43,917 nt of DNA from Pirellulales bacterium. Its GTDB lineage: Bacteria > Planctomycetota > Planctomycetia > Pirellulales > Lacipirellulaceae. The notes beneath the pieces were generated by a model, which was not told the origin of the DNA, ran no database searches, and was given only the letters and a program-made list of their open reading frames with translations. The position numbers and the translations under genes were made by a program. Where the stretch lies: the NCBI GenBank assembly GCA_020849945.1, contig JADZFK010000147.1:1-43917 (forward strand). The letters run 5' to 3'. Below are positions 24,886 through 33,090 of this stretch, piece after piece (the first letter of the stretch is position 1; every line of letters begins with the position of its first letter).

Positions 24886-26154
24886 TTATCGCAGCCGCAG
24901 TACCTGGTGCTCATACTTTCGTACCACGTCTAGCCAGGCAGCTCCGACGGGCACATCTTGTTTCAGGCAGTAGTAGTCCCACACCGCTCCGCTGGGCATC
25001 GTCTTCAGTTCTTCCAGCATTGCCAAGCGGGCTGTGTAATCGCCGTTGCCTTCAAGCTGCCGGAGCATGTCGGTTGGTTCCAACAGGGCCAGCAGGAGCG
25101 CCTTGATCGTGGTACGGGCACCGATAACCCAGGCCGCAATTCGATTGATGCTTGCATCGAAGAAATCAAGCCCGACGTGTACGCGGTTCAGATAGTTCCC
25201 GCGAACTAATTCTTGGGCGATCGCTTCGACCTCATCGGAAAGGATCGCCACATGATCGCTATCCCAGCGAATGCCGCGGCTGATATGGAGCAGGATTTGA
25301 TCCAACCAGGTGAAGACTGCCGATAGCTTATCGGATACGATTTCCGTAGGGTGAAAGTGGCCCGTATCGAGACAGAGTAGTTTCTTGTTTCGGACGGCAT
25401 AACCCAGATAGAACTCGATCGAGCCGACGACGTAGCTTTCCGAGCCGATGCCGAACAACTTGGCCTCGACGGCGTCGAGGTTATGGCGAGGATCGATTGC
25501 ATCGGCGAAGATCGCATCCAAGGAGCAGGCCAGCCGTTCGCGTGGTCCCTTGCGATCGATCGGCAAGTCCTTGAAGCCATCGGGAATCCAAACATTAGTG
25601 ACGCAGGGCGTACCGAGTGCGTGCCCCATCGCCTCTCCGATGCGGCGGCAGGCAATGCCATGCTCGACCCAGAACTGGCGAATCGCGGCATCGGCATGGG
25701 CGAGGGTGAACCCATCGCTGGCCTTGGCGTGCGCGAAATAGGTTGGATTGAAATCCAAACCGATGCCTTGCGCCTTGGCCCAATCGATCCAACCGCGGAA
25801 GTGGCTCGGTTCGAGCGCGTTGCGATCCACCGGTCGGCCGCCTGTCTCGGCGTAGGAAGCGTGCAAGCTCAACCGATGCCGACTCGGGAGCAACGACAAG
25901 GCCAACTCGAAATCCGCTCGCAATTCGTCGGCGGTGCGCGCTTTTCCCAGGTAGCTGCCCGTAATGGCCAAACCGCCACCGGTTTCCGAGCCAGAGTGCT
26001 CGAATCCGCCCACATCATCTCCTTGCCAACAAGGAAGTGAGATTGGAATTCGCGCGAGCTGCTCAAGGGCAGCTTCCGTGTTGACCCCGAGCGCCGCGTA
26101 CCGTTCCCGAGCGGCAACATAGGCGTTCTCGATTGCTGAATGGTTCGCTGCCAT
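24886..26154 (-). CDS. rhaA: L-rhamnose isomerase
   Basis: The 422-residue cytoplasmic enzyme converts L-rhamnose to L-rhamnulose, the first step after uptake. The length equals E. coli RhaA (419). Family blocks are the N-terminal [36 protein letters not shown] and the metal-site region. That region holds SIEFYLGYA with E247, [11 protein letters not shown] with D263 and H266/H268, RWDSDHV with D298/D300, and [14 protein letters not shown]. It is transcribed toward rhaT and lies between two direct R4 repeats. No rhamnulokinase or aldolase is in the window. Confidence 0.95.
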   Translation of the reverse strand: MAANHSAIENAYVAARERYAALGVNTEAALEQLARIPISLPCWQGDDVGGFEHSGSETGGGLAITGSYLGKARTADELRADFELALSLLPSRHRLSLHASYAETGGRPVDRNALEPSHFRGWIDWAKAQGIGLDFNPTYFAHAKASDGFTLAHADAAIRQFWVEHGIACRRIGEAMGHALGTPCVTNVWIPDGFKDLPIDRKGPRERLACSLDAIFADAIDPRHNLDAVEAKLFGIGSESYVVGSIEFYLGYAVRNKKLLCLDTGHFHPTEIVSDKLSAVFTWLDQILLHISRGIRWDSDHVAILSDEVEAIAQELVRGNYLNRVHVGLDFFDASINRIAAWVIGARTTIKALLLALLEPTDMLRQLEGNGDYTARLAMLEELKTMPSGAVWDYYCLKQDVPVGAAWLDVVRKYEHQVLRLR

Positions 26155-26207
26155 GTGTATTCGATTCTCGCTCGTTAGGATGTCTGGGCTGCTTTAGACA
26201 GCGCAAG

Positions 26208-26419
26208 GTTGATGAACCACAAAGGGCACGAAGAACACCAAGCAAGCCCGGACATTGGGCATTTAGGGCTCGAATGGCCGGTACCAATTATGCGCATCCT
26301 CGATGAACGAACTTGTTCGTTGCAACGCGCGTTGGCACCCCAGCATTTCTGCCGCGATTCACGCTCTATTCTTCCCTTCGTGTTCTTTGTGGCCTTTGTG
26401 GTTTGACTTAGCGCTGTAG
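26208..26419. repeat. Direct repeat R4, copy b
   Basis: This is the second copy of the unit at 23006-23216, same orientation. It begins GTTGATGAACCACAAAGGGC, shares CCAGCATTTCTGCCGCGATT and TATTCTTCCCTTCGTG, and ends TTTGACTTAGCGCTGTAG. It lies upstream of rhaA. Confidence 0.88.
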
Positions 26420-26449
26420 CACAAGAACCCTTGCCTATCATTGTGCTCG

Positions 26450-26494
26450 GAGCCAACGGCGACGGTATTCGAGATTTCGCCTCGCCGTTGGCTC
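26450..26494 (-). terminator. Hairpin downstream of the FucI-like gene
   Basis: GAGCCAACGGCGA (26450-26462) and TCGCCGTTGGCTC (26482-26494) make a perfect 13-bp stem, about 90 bases past the stop of the minus-strand FucI-like gene and before rhaA. A T-tract is lacking, so a terminator role is likely but not certain. Confidence 0.5.
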
Positions 26495-26582
26495 GGGGTT
26501 CAACGACCGATGGGGCAATCGCCGCGCGGTTATCAATCGTTCATCCGTTACGGTTGACGCGACTCCTGTGGTTGGGAACGCG

Positions 26583-28016
26583 TTAGCACACGCGGTGGGT
26601 TTCCATGCCAAGTAGTGCTCCGAGCTTCTGAATCTTTCGGGAGATGTGACCGACCCCCACCGCGCAATGATGCGCGGGGCCGAACTGGTTCCAAGCCTCG
26701 ACGAAACCTCGTGCCCCCAAGGGGAAGCGGTAACGGCTATTCGTATTGCCGATTTCGAGAATTGGACCGGGGACCGACTCCCCTTCGGCCACGAGCAGCA
26801 CGAGGGTGCCATCCACGTTTTGAACGACCGACAAGAGTGTCACGGGGCCGTGCTTGACCATCATCTCGACGGACAACCCCCGCCCCACCTTGCCGTGATA
26901 CACATCGAGCGGGCGGATTTTCGTTTTGCCCTGGGCGATCGCGATATGCCCGGGGCCATCGTGCCCCATCAGCACGACATCTTCGTTGTAGTCCATCGCG
27001 TAGTATTCGGTAAACGATCCGCCGGCACCGAAGCTGTCCATGATCTTCATGGCCTGAACGTTCTTGATCTCAAGCTCTCCGGCCACGGGAATGCCGCGAG
27101 CCGTTAGCAGCGACGTACCCACGATGATGGAGCTGACGGCATCCTCATTTTCGGCGTTTCCGGTGCCTTTGTAGTAGTACGCGAGTGAGGCGAGTCGTTT
27201 TTCCGCAACCAAAGCATCCAGGGCGACCGAAGTTCGCGCGGCTCGTTCGAGTTCGGCGGGTTGGCAATCGGCCTGAACATCGAACGATTCGTGGAACTGC
27301 GCCACTCGTTCGACGATTTGTGCCTGAGTCACATCGCGCCGCCGGCTTGCCAGCTCGTCGACTTCCACCATTTCCACATGGCCGCCGAAGTAAGCGCACT
27401 GCTGTGTAAGGTCGGAATAGATATCGAGCATGCCGCTGTAGTAGTGCCCCATGATTCCGAGTCGGTTGTGTTCCAACGCAAGAGCCACACGGGCGGCCTC
27501 GATCCAATCGTCAACCTCTTCCCACACGTGGGGGTCGTTCTCAAGAATCCCCGTCACTTGGTGAAAAGGGATGCGGCAACGCCGGAACACGTTGGCTATT
27601 TCCGGAACGGGGCAGGCACCGCACCAGGCGAGCCACTCACCCGTCATGCGGGTGCGGTTGCCAAGGCGATTGAAGCTGGCGTAATCGATCGCGGCACCCG
27701 GCTGCAAATTGAGCACGATGACCGGCACCTTCGCTCGCCGAACGGCGGGCAAAACCGTAGACGAAAGTGCGTAGGTCGTAACATGAAGAAAGATGAGATC
27801 GACATCGGCTTCACGGAAGCGATGCCCGGCCTCCGCCGCTTTTTCGGGCGAGTCAATCAGCCCCAGATGAACGACATCGACCCCGGGGCGAGCGAGTCGC
27901 TCGGCCGTCTTCGCCAGATAGCCGCGAAGCCGCTCTTCAAGCCCCGCGAACTGGGGCCAGTACGCATCCAAACCGATGCCGAAGAGGCCCACTTTGAGTT
28001 TTCTGTCTCCGCTCAT
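26583..28016 (-). CDS. L-fucose/L-arabinose isomerase family protein
   Basis: From ATG 28016 the product is 477 residues. It matches the FucI/AraA structural family: KVGLFGIGLDAYWPQFAGLE at the start, DLIFLHVTTYALSSTVLPAV, then GIMGHYYSGMLDIYSDLTQQ. The C-terminal block has GELEIKNVQAMKIMDSFGAG and LMGHDGPGHIAIAQGK with a metal-site histidine. Enzymes of this family interconvert aldose and ketose sugars with Mn2+. The exact sugar is not evident from sequence. Its position upstream of rhaA and rhaT suggests a deoxysugar such as L-fucose. The longer start at 28091 runs through a palindromic regulatory region and is unlikely. Confidence 0.85.
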   Translation of the reverse strand: MSGDRKLKVGLFGIGLDAYWPQFAGLEERLRGYLAKTAERLARPGVDVVHLGLIDSPEKAAEAGHRFREADVDLIFLHVTTYALSSTVLPAVRRAKVPVIVLNLQPGAAIDYASFNRLGNRTRMTGEWLAWCGACPVPEIANVFRRCRIPFHQVTGILENDPHVWEEVDDWIEAARVALALEHNRLGIMGHYYSGMLDIYSDLTQQCAYFGGHVEMVEVDELASRRRDVTQAQIVERVAQFHESFDVQADCQPAELERAARTSVALDALVAEKRLASLAYYYKGTGNAENEDAVSSIIVGTSLLTARGIPVAGELEIKNVQAMKIMDSFGAGGSFTEYYAMDYNEDVVLMGHDGPGHIAIAQGKTKIRPLDVYHGKVGRGLSVEMMVKHGPVTLLSVVQNVDGTLVLLVAEGESVPGPILEIGNTNSRYRFPLGARGFVEAWNQFGPAHHCAVGVGHISRKIQKLGALLGMETHRVC

Positions 28017-28080
28017 ACCGTATTCTTTCGCGCTGCGGGAAACACGAGTGCATTGAGACCACTCTTGTTGTTTGGGTTTG

Positions 28081-28121
28081 ACTCGACACAACTCAATTAC
28101 AGCAACAGAATTGTGTCGAGT
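28081..28121. promoter_or_regulatory. Inverted repeat upstream of the FucI-like gene
   Basis: ACTCGACACAA (28081-28091) and TTGTGTCGAGT (28111-28121) are perfect 11-bp arms, 65 bases before ATG 28016 and 23 bases after the stop of the upstream phosphohexomutase. It may be an operator for sugar-dependent control or the terminator of the upstream gene. There is no T-tract on either side, which favours an operator. Confidence 0.5.
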
Positions 28122-28143
28122 TGAACTTAAGCCTTAATCGTTG

Positions 28144-29580
28144 TCAAGGCACTTTCGCGGCGATCACGCCTGCCGCTTCGTCGCAAGCGTGGCGGGCAGT
28201 TGCTTCCGTTGGGGCTTCCGCAATGATGCGGACGATGGGTTCGGTGTTGCTCGCGCGCACGAGGAGCCAACGGCCCGATTCATCGGGATTGTGCCAATCG
28301 AGGCGAAGGCCGTCGAGTCGGTCGGAACTCGCCGCGGCAAAGTGGTGTTCGAGCGCGTCGAGCGCGGCGGGGATCGAATTTCGGTCCACGGTCACCTTGG
28401 CCTTGTGAATCGCATAGCGCGGAAGTTCGTCCACCAAGTCGCCGATCGTCATCGCGCGCTCCGCCATCGCCGCCAGAACGAGGGCCATTCCAACGAAGCT
28501 ATCACGCACCAGCACCACGCGCGGATCGATGACGCCACCGTTCCCTTCGCCCCCCAGTACTGCGCCGCAACGGAGCATCTCGTCTACCACGTTTGCTTCT
28601 CCCACGGCCGAGCGGTGGAATGGCACGTTATACTTGAGTGCAAGGTCCTCGGTCATCCGGCTGGTCGAGCAATTGGCGACGACTGGCCCAGGCGTGTGCC
28701 GCAGCACATGATCGACGCAGAGAGCCAGCGTGTACTCTTCGCCCACGTAGCGGCCGCGTTCGTCGATAATCGCAAGGCGATCGGCGTCGGGGTCTTGGCA
28801 GAAGCCGACCTGCGCGCCCCGTGCGGTCACGCATTCCACCACGGAAGCCAGATTCTCGGCGGTCGGCTCGGGTTCGTGCTGGAAGTGGCCATCGGGCATT
28901 TCGCCGACTGCCACAACTTCGCACCCGAGCCGTTCGAGCAGTGGTTTTCCCAACAAGCTGCCCGCTCCGTGGTTGGAATCGAGCAACACGCGGAACCGGC
29001 AACGACGAATGCGTTCGACCTCCACGCATCGCTCGATCAGGGCAAGGTGGGCGGAAACCGTGTCTTCAAGTTCGATTGCGGCCGTGCGACCAGCACGCAA
29101 GCCCGCTGGCCGCCTTGCCGCAATGGTGGCAGCCGCGTTCGGGCTTTCGCATTCGGCGTGGATTGGCCGATCCGGCGGGCACGATTTCTGAAACAAATCG
29201 AGGACGGCGGCCCCAGCGGTAGCCGGTACGACGCGTCCCTCGGCCGAGAAGAGCTTCATTCCGTTGTAGGGTGCCGGGTTGTGGCTGGCCGATATTTGGA
29301 TGCCGCCGACGCAATCGTGTTGGCGAACGAGCACACCGGTGGTGGGCGTGGCGGCGATGCCAGCGACGAAGACGCGCCGCGAGCCTTCCTGCGCGAGGCC
29401 GGCAATAATAGGCTCGACGAGCGGCGGCCCGTTGGCACGGCCATCGCGGGTGACAAGCACCGGCCCGGCGGGCAACGTGGCCGCGAACGCCGCGGCGTAT
29501 CGATAGGCAACCTCGGGGGTGAACGTTTCGCCCACGATCCCCCGCAACCCGGAAACACTGATGATCAAGTCGTGCGACAC
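28144..29580 (-). CDS. Phosphohexomutase (phosphoglucosamine / phosphomannomutase family)
   Basis: The product is 478 residues if GTG 29580 is the start, chosen because GAGGG lies 8 bases upstream and the family conservation (LIISVSGLRGIVGETFTPE) begins there. The longer frame would need a TTG. The phosphoserine loop is SASHNPAPYNGMK (catalytic Ser about 99), the Mg loop is DPDADRLAII, the sugar-binding loop is GGEGNGGVIDPR, and the C-terminal phosphate-binding loop is RASNTEPIVRIIAE. It interconverts hexose 6- and 1-phosphates for cell-wall or polysaccharide precursors. GlmM, ManB and Pgm activities cannot be told apart with certainty. The 500-codon ORF on the opposite strand is a shadow. 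Confidence 0.92.
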   Translation of the reverse strand: MSHDLIISVSGLRGIVGETFTPEVAYRYAAAFAATLPAGPVLVTRDGRANGPPLVEPIIAGLAQEGSRRVFVAGIAATPTTGVLVRQHDCVGGIQISASHNPAPYNGMKLFSAEGRVVPATAGAAVLDLFQKSCPPDRPIHAECESPNAAATIAARRPAGLRAGRTAAIELEDTVSAHLALIERCVEVERIRRCRFRVLLDSNHGAGSLLGKPLLERLGCEVVAVGEMPDGHFQHEPEPTAENLASVVECVTARGAQVGFCQDPDADRLAIIDERGRYVGEEYTLALCVDHVLRHTPGPVVANCSTSRMTEDLALKYNVPFHRSAVGEANVVDEMLRCGAVLGGEGNGGVIDPRVVLVRDSFVGMALVLAAMAERAMTIGDLVDELPRYAIHKAKVTVDRNSIPAALDALEHHFAAASSDRLDGLRLDWHNPDESGRWLLVRASNTEPIVRIIAEAPTEATARHACDEAAGVIAAKVP

Positions 29581-29731
29581 AAGAACGCCCTCGTTCACAA
29601 ATGGTCGATGAAATGGCAAGAAAGTCAATCACTCGGCACTAGAATGCGGTAGATTCGATAGAATGTACTCATCTCGCTCCGCGAGATGAATTACGGCTCG
29701 CGGAAAGGTTGCGATTGATTGAAGAGTGGGA

Positions 29732-29852
29732 CAAACGGTTTCGGCCTAATTGGTAGAAATCGTGGTGGAAATAACCGGTTAAGACAGCGGCCTAGCGGCC
29801 GCCGCTAACTCGAATGAACATTGCATCACTAGCTCGGAGCGAGCGGACTAGT
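29732..29852 (+). repeat. Dispersed repeat R2, copy c
   Basis: The repeat contains GTTTCGGCCTAATTGGTAGA, AACCGGTTAAGACAGCGGCC, AGCGGCCGCCGCTAACTCG and AATGAACATTGCATCACTAG. The surrounding spacer (29581-30017) shows no gene. Confidence 0.8.
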
Positions 29853-30017
29853 TTGGTATCTGGAAGCGGCCGCTCTACCTAAATGAAGAACCAAGAGCCG
29901 GCAATGGCCGCAGTATAGTGCGATAGCCGGGACTTCACCACGACCTATCGAGAACGGCCAGTTTTGTTTCTGGTGACTGGTGCAATTATTGATCGGGAGG
30001 GGTAAAATAGATGGGCT

Positions 30018-31118
30018 ATGGCTGCCGAGCGTTCAAACCGTCGCGGATTTCTGCGGGGTGAATCGGCCGTGCGCGAGTTGGCTGATCGCGCGTTTCGGTT
30101 CGATGAGGCCCCGCGGCCAGCGCCCCGCCGCGCGCTTACGGTAAGCGTTCGTCGTCGCGCGATGGCCTGTGAATTCGAAGTGCAACTGGCCGCCGCTCGC
30201 AACGACAATTCGATGGAGCACGTCTTCGAGTCGCTCAATCTCGTCGAAGCCATTGAAGCGCAGATCAGCATCTACCGGGAGGATAGCGAAGTCTCTCGGA
30301 TCAATCAAGCTGCGGCCCATGCGCCGGTTCCGGTCGAGCCGCGGTTGTTTTGCCTGCTCGAACGGGTGAGCGAATTGTGCGCGGCGACCGAGGGCGCGCT
30401 GGATATCACCAGTGGTCCTCTTTCCGAGGCATGGGGTTTTTCGCGTCGATTGGGCAACGTGCCGAGCGACGAGGCCATCGAGTTGGCGCGGAGCCGGGTT
30501 GGCATGAATCACGTGCGGCTCGATGCCGCGCGCGAAACAGTTTCTTTTGGCTGCGCGGGGGTGTCGATCAATTTCAACAGCATCGGCAAGGGGTACGCGC
30601 TCGATCGAATGGCCGAGTTACTCGATGAACATGCGGTAGGAGATTACTTGCTGCAGGGAGGCCGCAGCAGTGTTCTTGCCCGGGGCGATCAGCCGGGTTC
30701 CGCGGAGCCGGGTTGGCGGGTCGGTGTGCGGCACCCGTTGCGGCAGCAAGAGCCGCTGGCCGAGTTGGTGCTACGCGAGCAGGCCCTTTCCACCTCGGGC
30801 GCGGGAACACAGTTCTTTGTTCGGCGGGGGAAGCGGTACGGGCACATCTTGGACCCTCGAACGGGCAGGCCGGCCGAGGGGCTTTATAGTGCCACGGTAC
30901 TGGCTCCCACGGCCATCGAGGCAGAAGCGCTTTCGACGGCCTTCTACGTGATGGGCCCGGATCGGGCGAGCCAGTGTTGTGCCCAACGGCCTGAAATTTC
31001 GGCATTGCTCGTCGCCCCCGGCCCGCGAGAGGGTGATGTTCGATTAATCGCCCTTGGCCCCGAGGGCGACTCGTGGCTACGATTGGCTGCGTCCACTACC
31101 GACATCACCCAATCGTAG
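30018..31118 (+). CDS. apbE: FAD:protein FMN transferase (ApbE family)
   Basis: The 366-residue protein attaches FMN covalently to threonine residues of proteins such as Nqr/Rnf subunits. It shows the ApbE core: RRRAMACEFEVQLAAARNDN, then ISIYREDSEVSRINQ, ALDITSGPLSEAWGF, the flavin-binding SINFNSIGKGYALDRMAELL, and RYGHILDPRTGRPAEGLYSA with the metal site. The N-terminus holds NRRGFLRG, a twin-arginine-like motif, but no hydrophobic stretch follows, so export is doubtful. ApbE proteins are usually periplasmic. Five bases separate it from the next gene, so the two are probably cotranscribed. Confidence 0.92.
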   Translation: MAAERSNRRGFLRGESAVRELADRAFRFDEAPRPAPRRALTVSVRRRAMACEFEVQLAAARNDNSMEHVFESLNLVEAIEAQISIYREDSEVSRINQAAAHAPVPVEPRLFCLLERVSELCAATEGALDITSGPLSEAWGFSRRLGNVPSDEAIELARSRVGMNHVRLDAARETVSFGCAGVSINFNSIGKGYALDRMAELLDEHAVGDYLLQGGRSSVLARGDQPGSAEPGWRVGVRHPLRQQEPLAELVLREQALSTSGAGTQFFVRRGKRYGHILDPRTGRPAEGLYSATVLAPTAIEAEALSTAFYVMGPDRASQCCAQRPEISALLVAPGPREGDVRLIALGPEGDSWLRLAASTTDITQS

Positions 31119-31123
31119 GGATT

Positions 31124-31759
31124 ATGTTTGCTTCGCTCATCCATCAGGGCAGTTACCTCGGCATCTTTCTGTTCATTGCCGCAACCGGCTGCGGGATGCC
31201 CATCCCCGAGGAAGCCGCCATCGTTCTTGCCGGCGCGCTCAGCGCGCAAGGGAGCCTCCACACGGCCCTCGCGTTTGCCGTTTGCCTGGCCGGCGCCGTC
31301 GTTGGCGATAGTTTCATGTATGCCATCGGTTTTCGCTGGGGCCACGGCATCTTTGCCTCGCATCCCCGGTTCGCAAAAATGTTTGCCACCGAAAATGAAC
31401 AGCAATTCCAAGAAGCGCTCCACGCGCACGCTTTCAAAGTGATGCTGCTGGCACGTTTCCTCGTGGGCATCCGCGCCCCGGTGTACGTCATGACCGGCGT
31501 CGTGCGCATGTCGTACCGCCGGTTCTTGTTGTACGACATCATTAGCGCTGCGCTGGTTGTCGGCACGGTGTTCGGCTTGTCGTACCTGTTCGGCGATAAA
31601 GTGCAACAGTGGGTTCACGATGCCGAACTCACGGCCACGCTCGTCGTGGCGTTGGTTCTGGTCGTGGTGGGGGGCATTCTGTACTATCGCCACCGGCAGC
31701 GCGTGCTCGACTTCATCTTCGGCAATGATCCGCCCGCCGATTCGGAAACCTCTTCCTGA
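31124..31759 (+). CDS. DedA-family (VTT-domain) membrane protein
   Basis: The 211-residue inner-membrane protein starts at ATG 31124, with TAGGG just upstream overlapping the apbE stop. It has the DedA/VTT pattern: LGIFLFIAATGCGMPIPEEA, then a re-entrant loop region, GDSFMYAIGFRWGHGIF, and LLARFLVGIRAPVYVMTGVV with the conserved arginine. The C-terminal helix is LVVALVLVVVGGILYY. DedA proteins are linked to lipid-carrier (undecaprenyl phosphate) or phospholipid flipping and membrane homeostasis. A role for this one is inferred only. It is followed two bases later by the rRNA methyltransferase. Confidence 0.9.
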   Translation: MFASLIHQGSYLGIFLFIAATGCGMPIPEEAAIVLAGALSAQGSLHTALAFAVCLAGAVVGDSFMYAIGFRWGHGIFASHPRFAKMFATENEQQFQEALHAHAFKVMLLARFLVGIRAPVYVMTGVVRMSYRRFLLYDIISAALVVGTVFGLSYLFGDKVQQWVHDAELTATLVVALVLVVVGGILYYRHRQRVLDFIFGNDPPADSETSS

Positions 31760-31761
31760 AA

Positions 31762-32586
31762 ATGGCCCCACCCCCTCGTTCCCAGCGAATTACGAGCCGC
31801 GGCAACCCGCGGGTGGCGGCCACCGCCCGGCTCCGCGATCGCGCCGCACGCAAGGAACGGGGGCTGTTTCTCATCGATGGCCTGCGCGAGGTCGAACGCG
31901 CGCTGCAAAGCGGAATCGAGCCTGCGGAACTGTTTGTGTGCGACGAGTTGGTCCACACGCCGGAAGGACGGCAAGTGGTCGCGCGATTGCGGCAAACGGT
32001 TGCCGAGGTGTTCGACGTTTCGGCCGATGTGTATGGCAAAATCGCCTTTGGCCAGCGCGAGGACGGCGTCGTACTGGTGGCCCGTACGCCACTTCGACCT
32101 CTGGCCGAACTGCACTTGCCGCCCCAGCCACTCGTCGCCGTGCTGGAAGGCCTCGAAAAACCTGGGAACATTGGGGCGATTCTGCGGACGGCCGACGCGG
32201 CCGGCGTCGATGCGGTGGTCGTTGCCGATGGCCGCACCGACCTCTTCAACCCGAATGCCATCCGCGCAAGCCTGGGCACCATCTTCCGCCCGAATGTGCG
32301 CGAAGCCACGTCGGCGGAAACGATCGAGTGGCTGCGTGGCCTCGGCATCCCCCTCCTTGCCGCGCGCCCCGACGCCACCCAACTGTACACCGCCGTCGAT
32401 CTGAGCCGCGGCGCGGCCTTCGTGCTCGGTAGCGAAGCCCACGGCCTAAGCCCCGCCTGGAACGCCGCCGGCATCACGCCTATCCGCCTACCCATGCACG
32501 GCCTCGCGGATAGCCTCAACGTTTCGACCACCGCGGCCGTCCTCTTCTACGAAGCCGTTCGGCAACGGGCTCGCGACCGCGAATAG
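31762..32586 (+). CDS. TrmH/SpoU-family RNA 2'-O-methyltransferase
   Basis: The 274-residue protein has an N-terminal RNA-binding substrate domain (GNPRVAATARLRDRAARKER, with FLIDGLREVERAL) and a C-terminal SpoU trefoil-knot domain. The three motifs are LEGLEKPGNIGAILRTADAA, then VLGSEAHGLSP and IRLPMHGLADSLNVSTTAAV, the last two forming the SAM knot. It probably methylates a ribose in rRNA or tRNA; the exact site is unknown. It is the third gene of the apbE operon, an unusual partner set. It reads through to 32586 with no terminator hairpin after it. Confidence 0.92.
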   Translation: MAPPPRSQRITSRGNPRVAATARLRDRAARKERGLFLIDGLREVERALQSGIEPAELFVCDELVHTPEGRQVVARLRQTVAEVFDVSADVYGKIAFGQREDGVVLVARTPLRPLAELHLPPQPLVAVLEGLEKPGNIGAILRTADAAGVDAVVVADGRTDLFNPNAIRASLGTIFRPNVREATSAETIEWLRGLGIPLLAARPDATQLYTAVDLSRGAAFVLGSEAHGLSPAWNAAGITPIRLPMHGLADSLNVSTTAAVLFYEAVRQRARDRE

Positions 32587-32634
32587 CCAAACAAATACCG
32601 CGGTTCGAAGTTTCAATAAGCCGCCACGAACGGC

Positions 32635-32669
32635 TTGACAATTCCCCCACGCTACCGTACTATTACGGT
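32635..32669 (+). promoter_or_regulatory. Promoter with overlapping palindromic operator (GntR-ABC operon)
   Basis: TTGACA (32635-32640) and TACTAT (32658-32663) are separated by 17 bases, a near-consensus sigma-70 promoter. The palindrome ACCGTA-CTAT-TACGGT (32654-32669) covers the -10 box. A YtrA-type GntR repressor bound there would block RNA polymerase, so the operon's first gene probably autoregulates it. The motifs are directly visible; the binding is inferred. Confidence 0.75.
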
Positions 32670-32697
32670 GGTACAGTTCGCGGGCGAGGGTGGGTTC

Positions 32698-33090
32698 ATG
32701 TTTTTTTTCATCGACGCTGGAAATGGTTTGGCCGTGTACGACCAGATTGTGCGGCAAATGAAATTTGCCGTGGCCGCGGGTGCGGTCCGCAGCGGGGAGT
32801 TGGTGCCGAGCGTCCGCGAATTGGCCCGCGAGTTGGCGATCAATCCCAATACCGTTGCCCGCGCGTATCGCGAGTTGCAAGAGGGCGGTGTGCTCGAAAC
32901 GGTTCGCGGCACGGGTCTTATCGTAGCTGCGAATGCCCGTCGGCAATGCCAGGCCGAGCGGGCCAAACTCATCCGCGCGCGTTTCCGTCTGGTGCTCGAA
33001 GAAGCCCAGCACAGCGGACTTGAATTTCACGAAATTGAATCGCTGATCGCCAGCGAGCTTGAAGCGGTACGAAGGAGGACCAGAAAATGA
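32698..33090 (+). CDS. GntR-family regulator, YtrA type
   Basis: This 130-residue cytoplasmic repressor starts at ATG 32698 behind GAGGGTGGG. It is a compact GntR of the YtrA subfamily: a winged helix (VYDQIVRQMKFAVAAGAVRS; VPSVRELARELAINPNTVAR; AYRELQEGGVLETVRGTG) with a short C-terminal helical tail (RARFRLVLEEAQHSGLEFHE) instead of a large ligand domain. Such regulators sit in front of ABC-transporter genes and respond to envelope-active compounds. The stop overlaps the ATG of the ABC ATPase (ATGA), so the two are translationally coupled. Confidence 0.92.
   Translation: MFFFIDAGNGLAVYDQIVRQMKFAVAAGAVRSGELVPSVRELARELAINPNTVARAYRELQEGGVLETVRGTGLIVAANARRQCQAERAKLIRARFRLVLEEAQHSGLEFHEIESLIASELEAVRRRTRK

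Noticed and set aside
23006-26419. Composite transposon around rhaT-rhaA
   Set aside because: The flanking repeats encode no transposase; only a repeat-bounded cassette can be claimed.
29581-29628. N-terminal extension of the phosphohexomutase to TTG 29628
   Set aside because: It would need a TTG start without a binding site, while GTG 29580 has GAGGG upstream and starts at the conserved block.
28141-29652. 503-codon plus-strand ORF
   Set aside because: Exact shadow of the phosphohexomutase, which has all four active-site loops.
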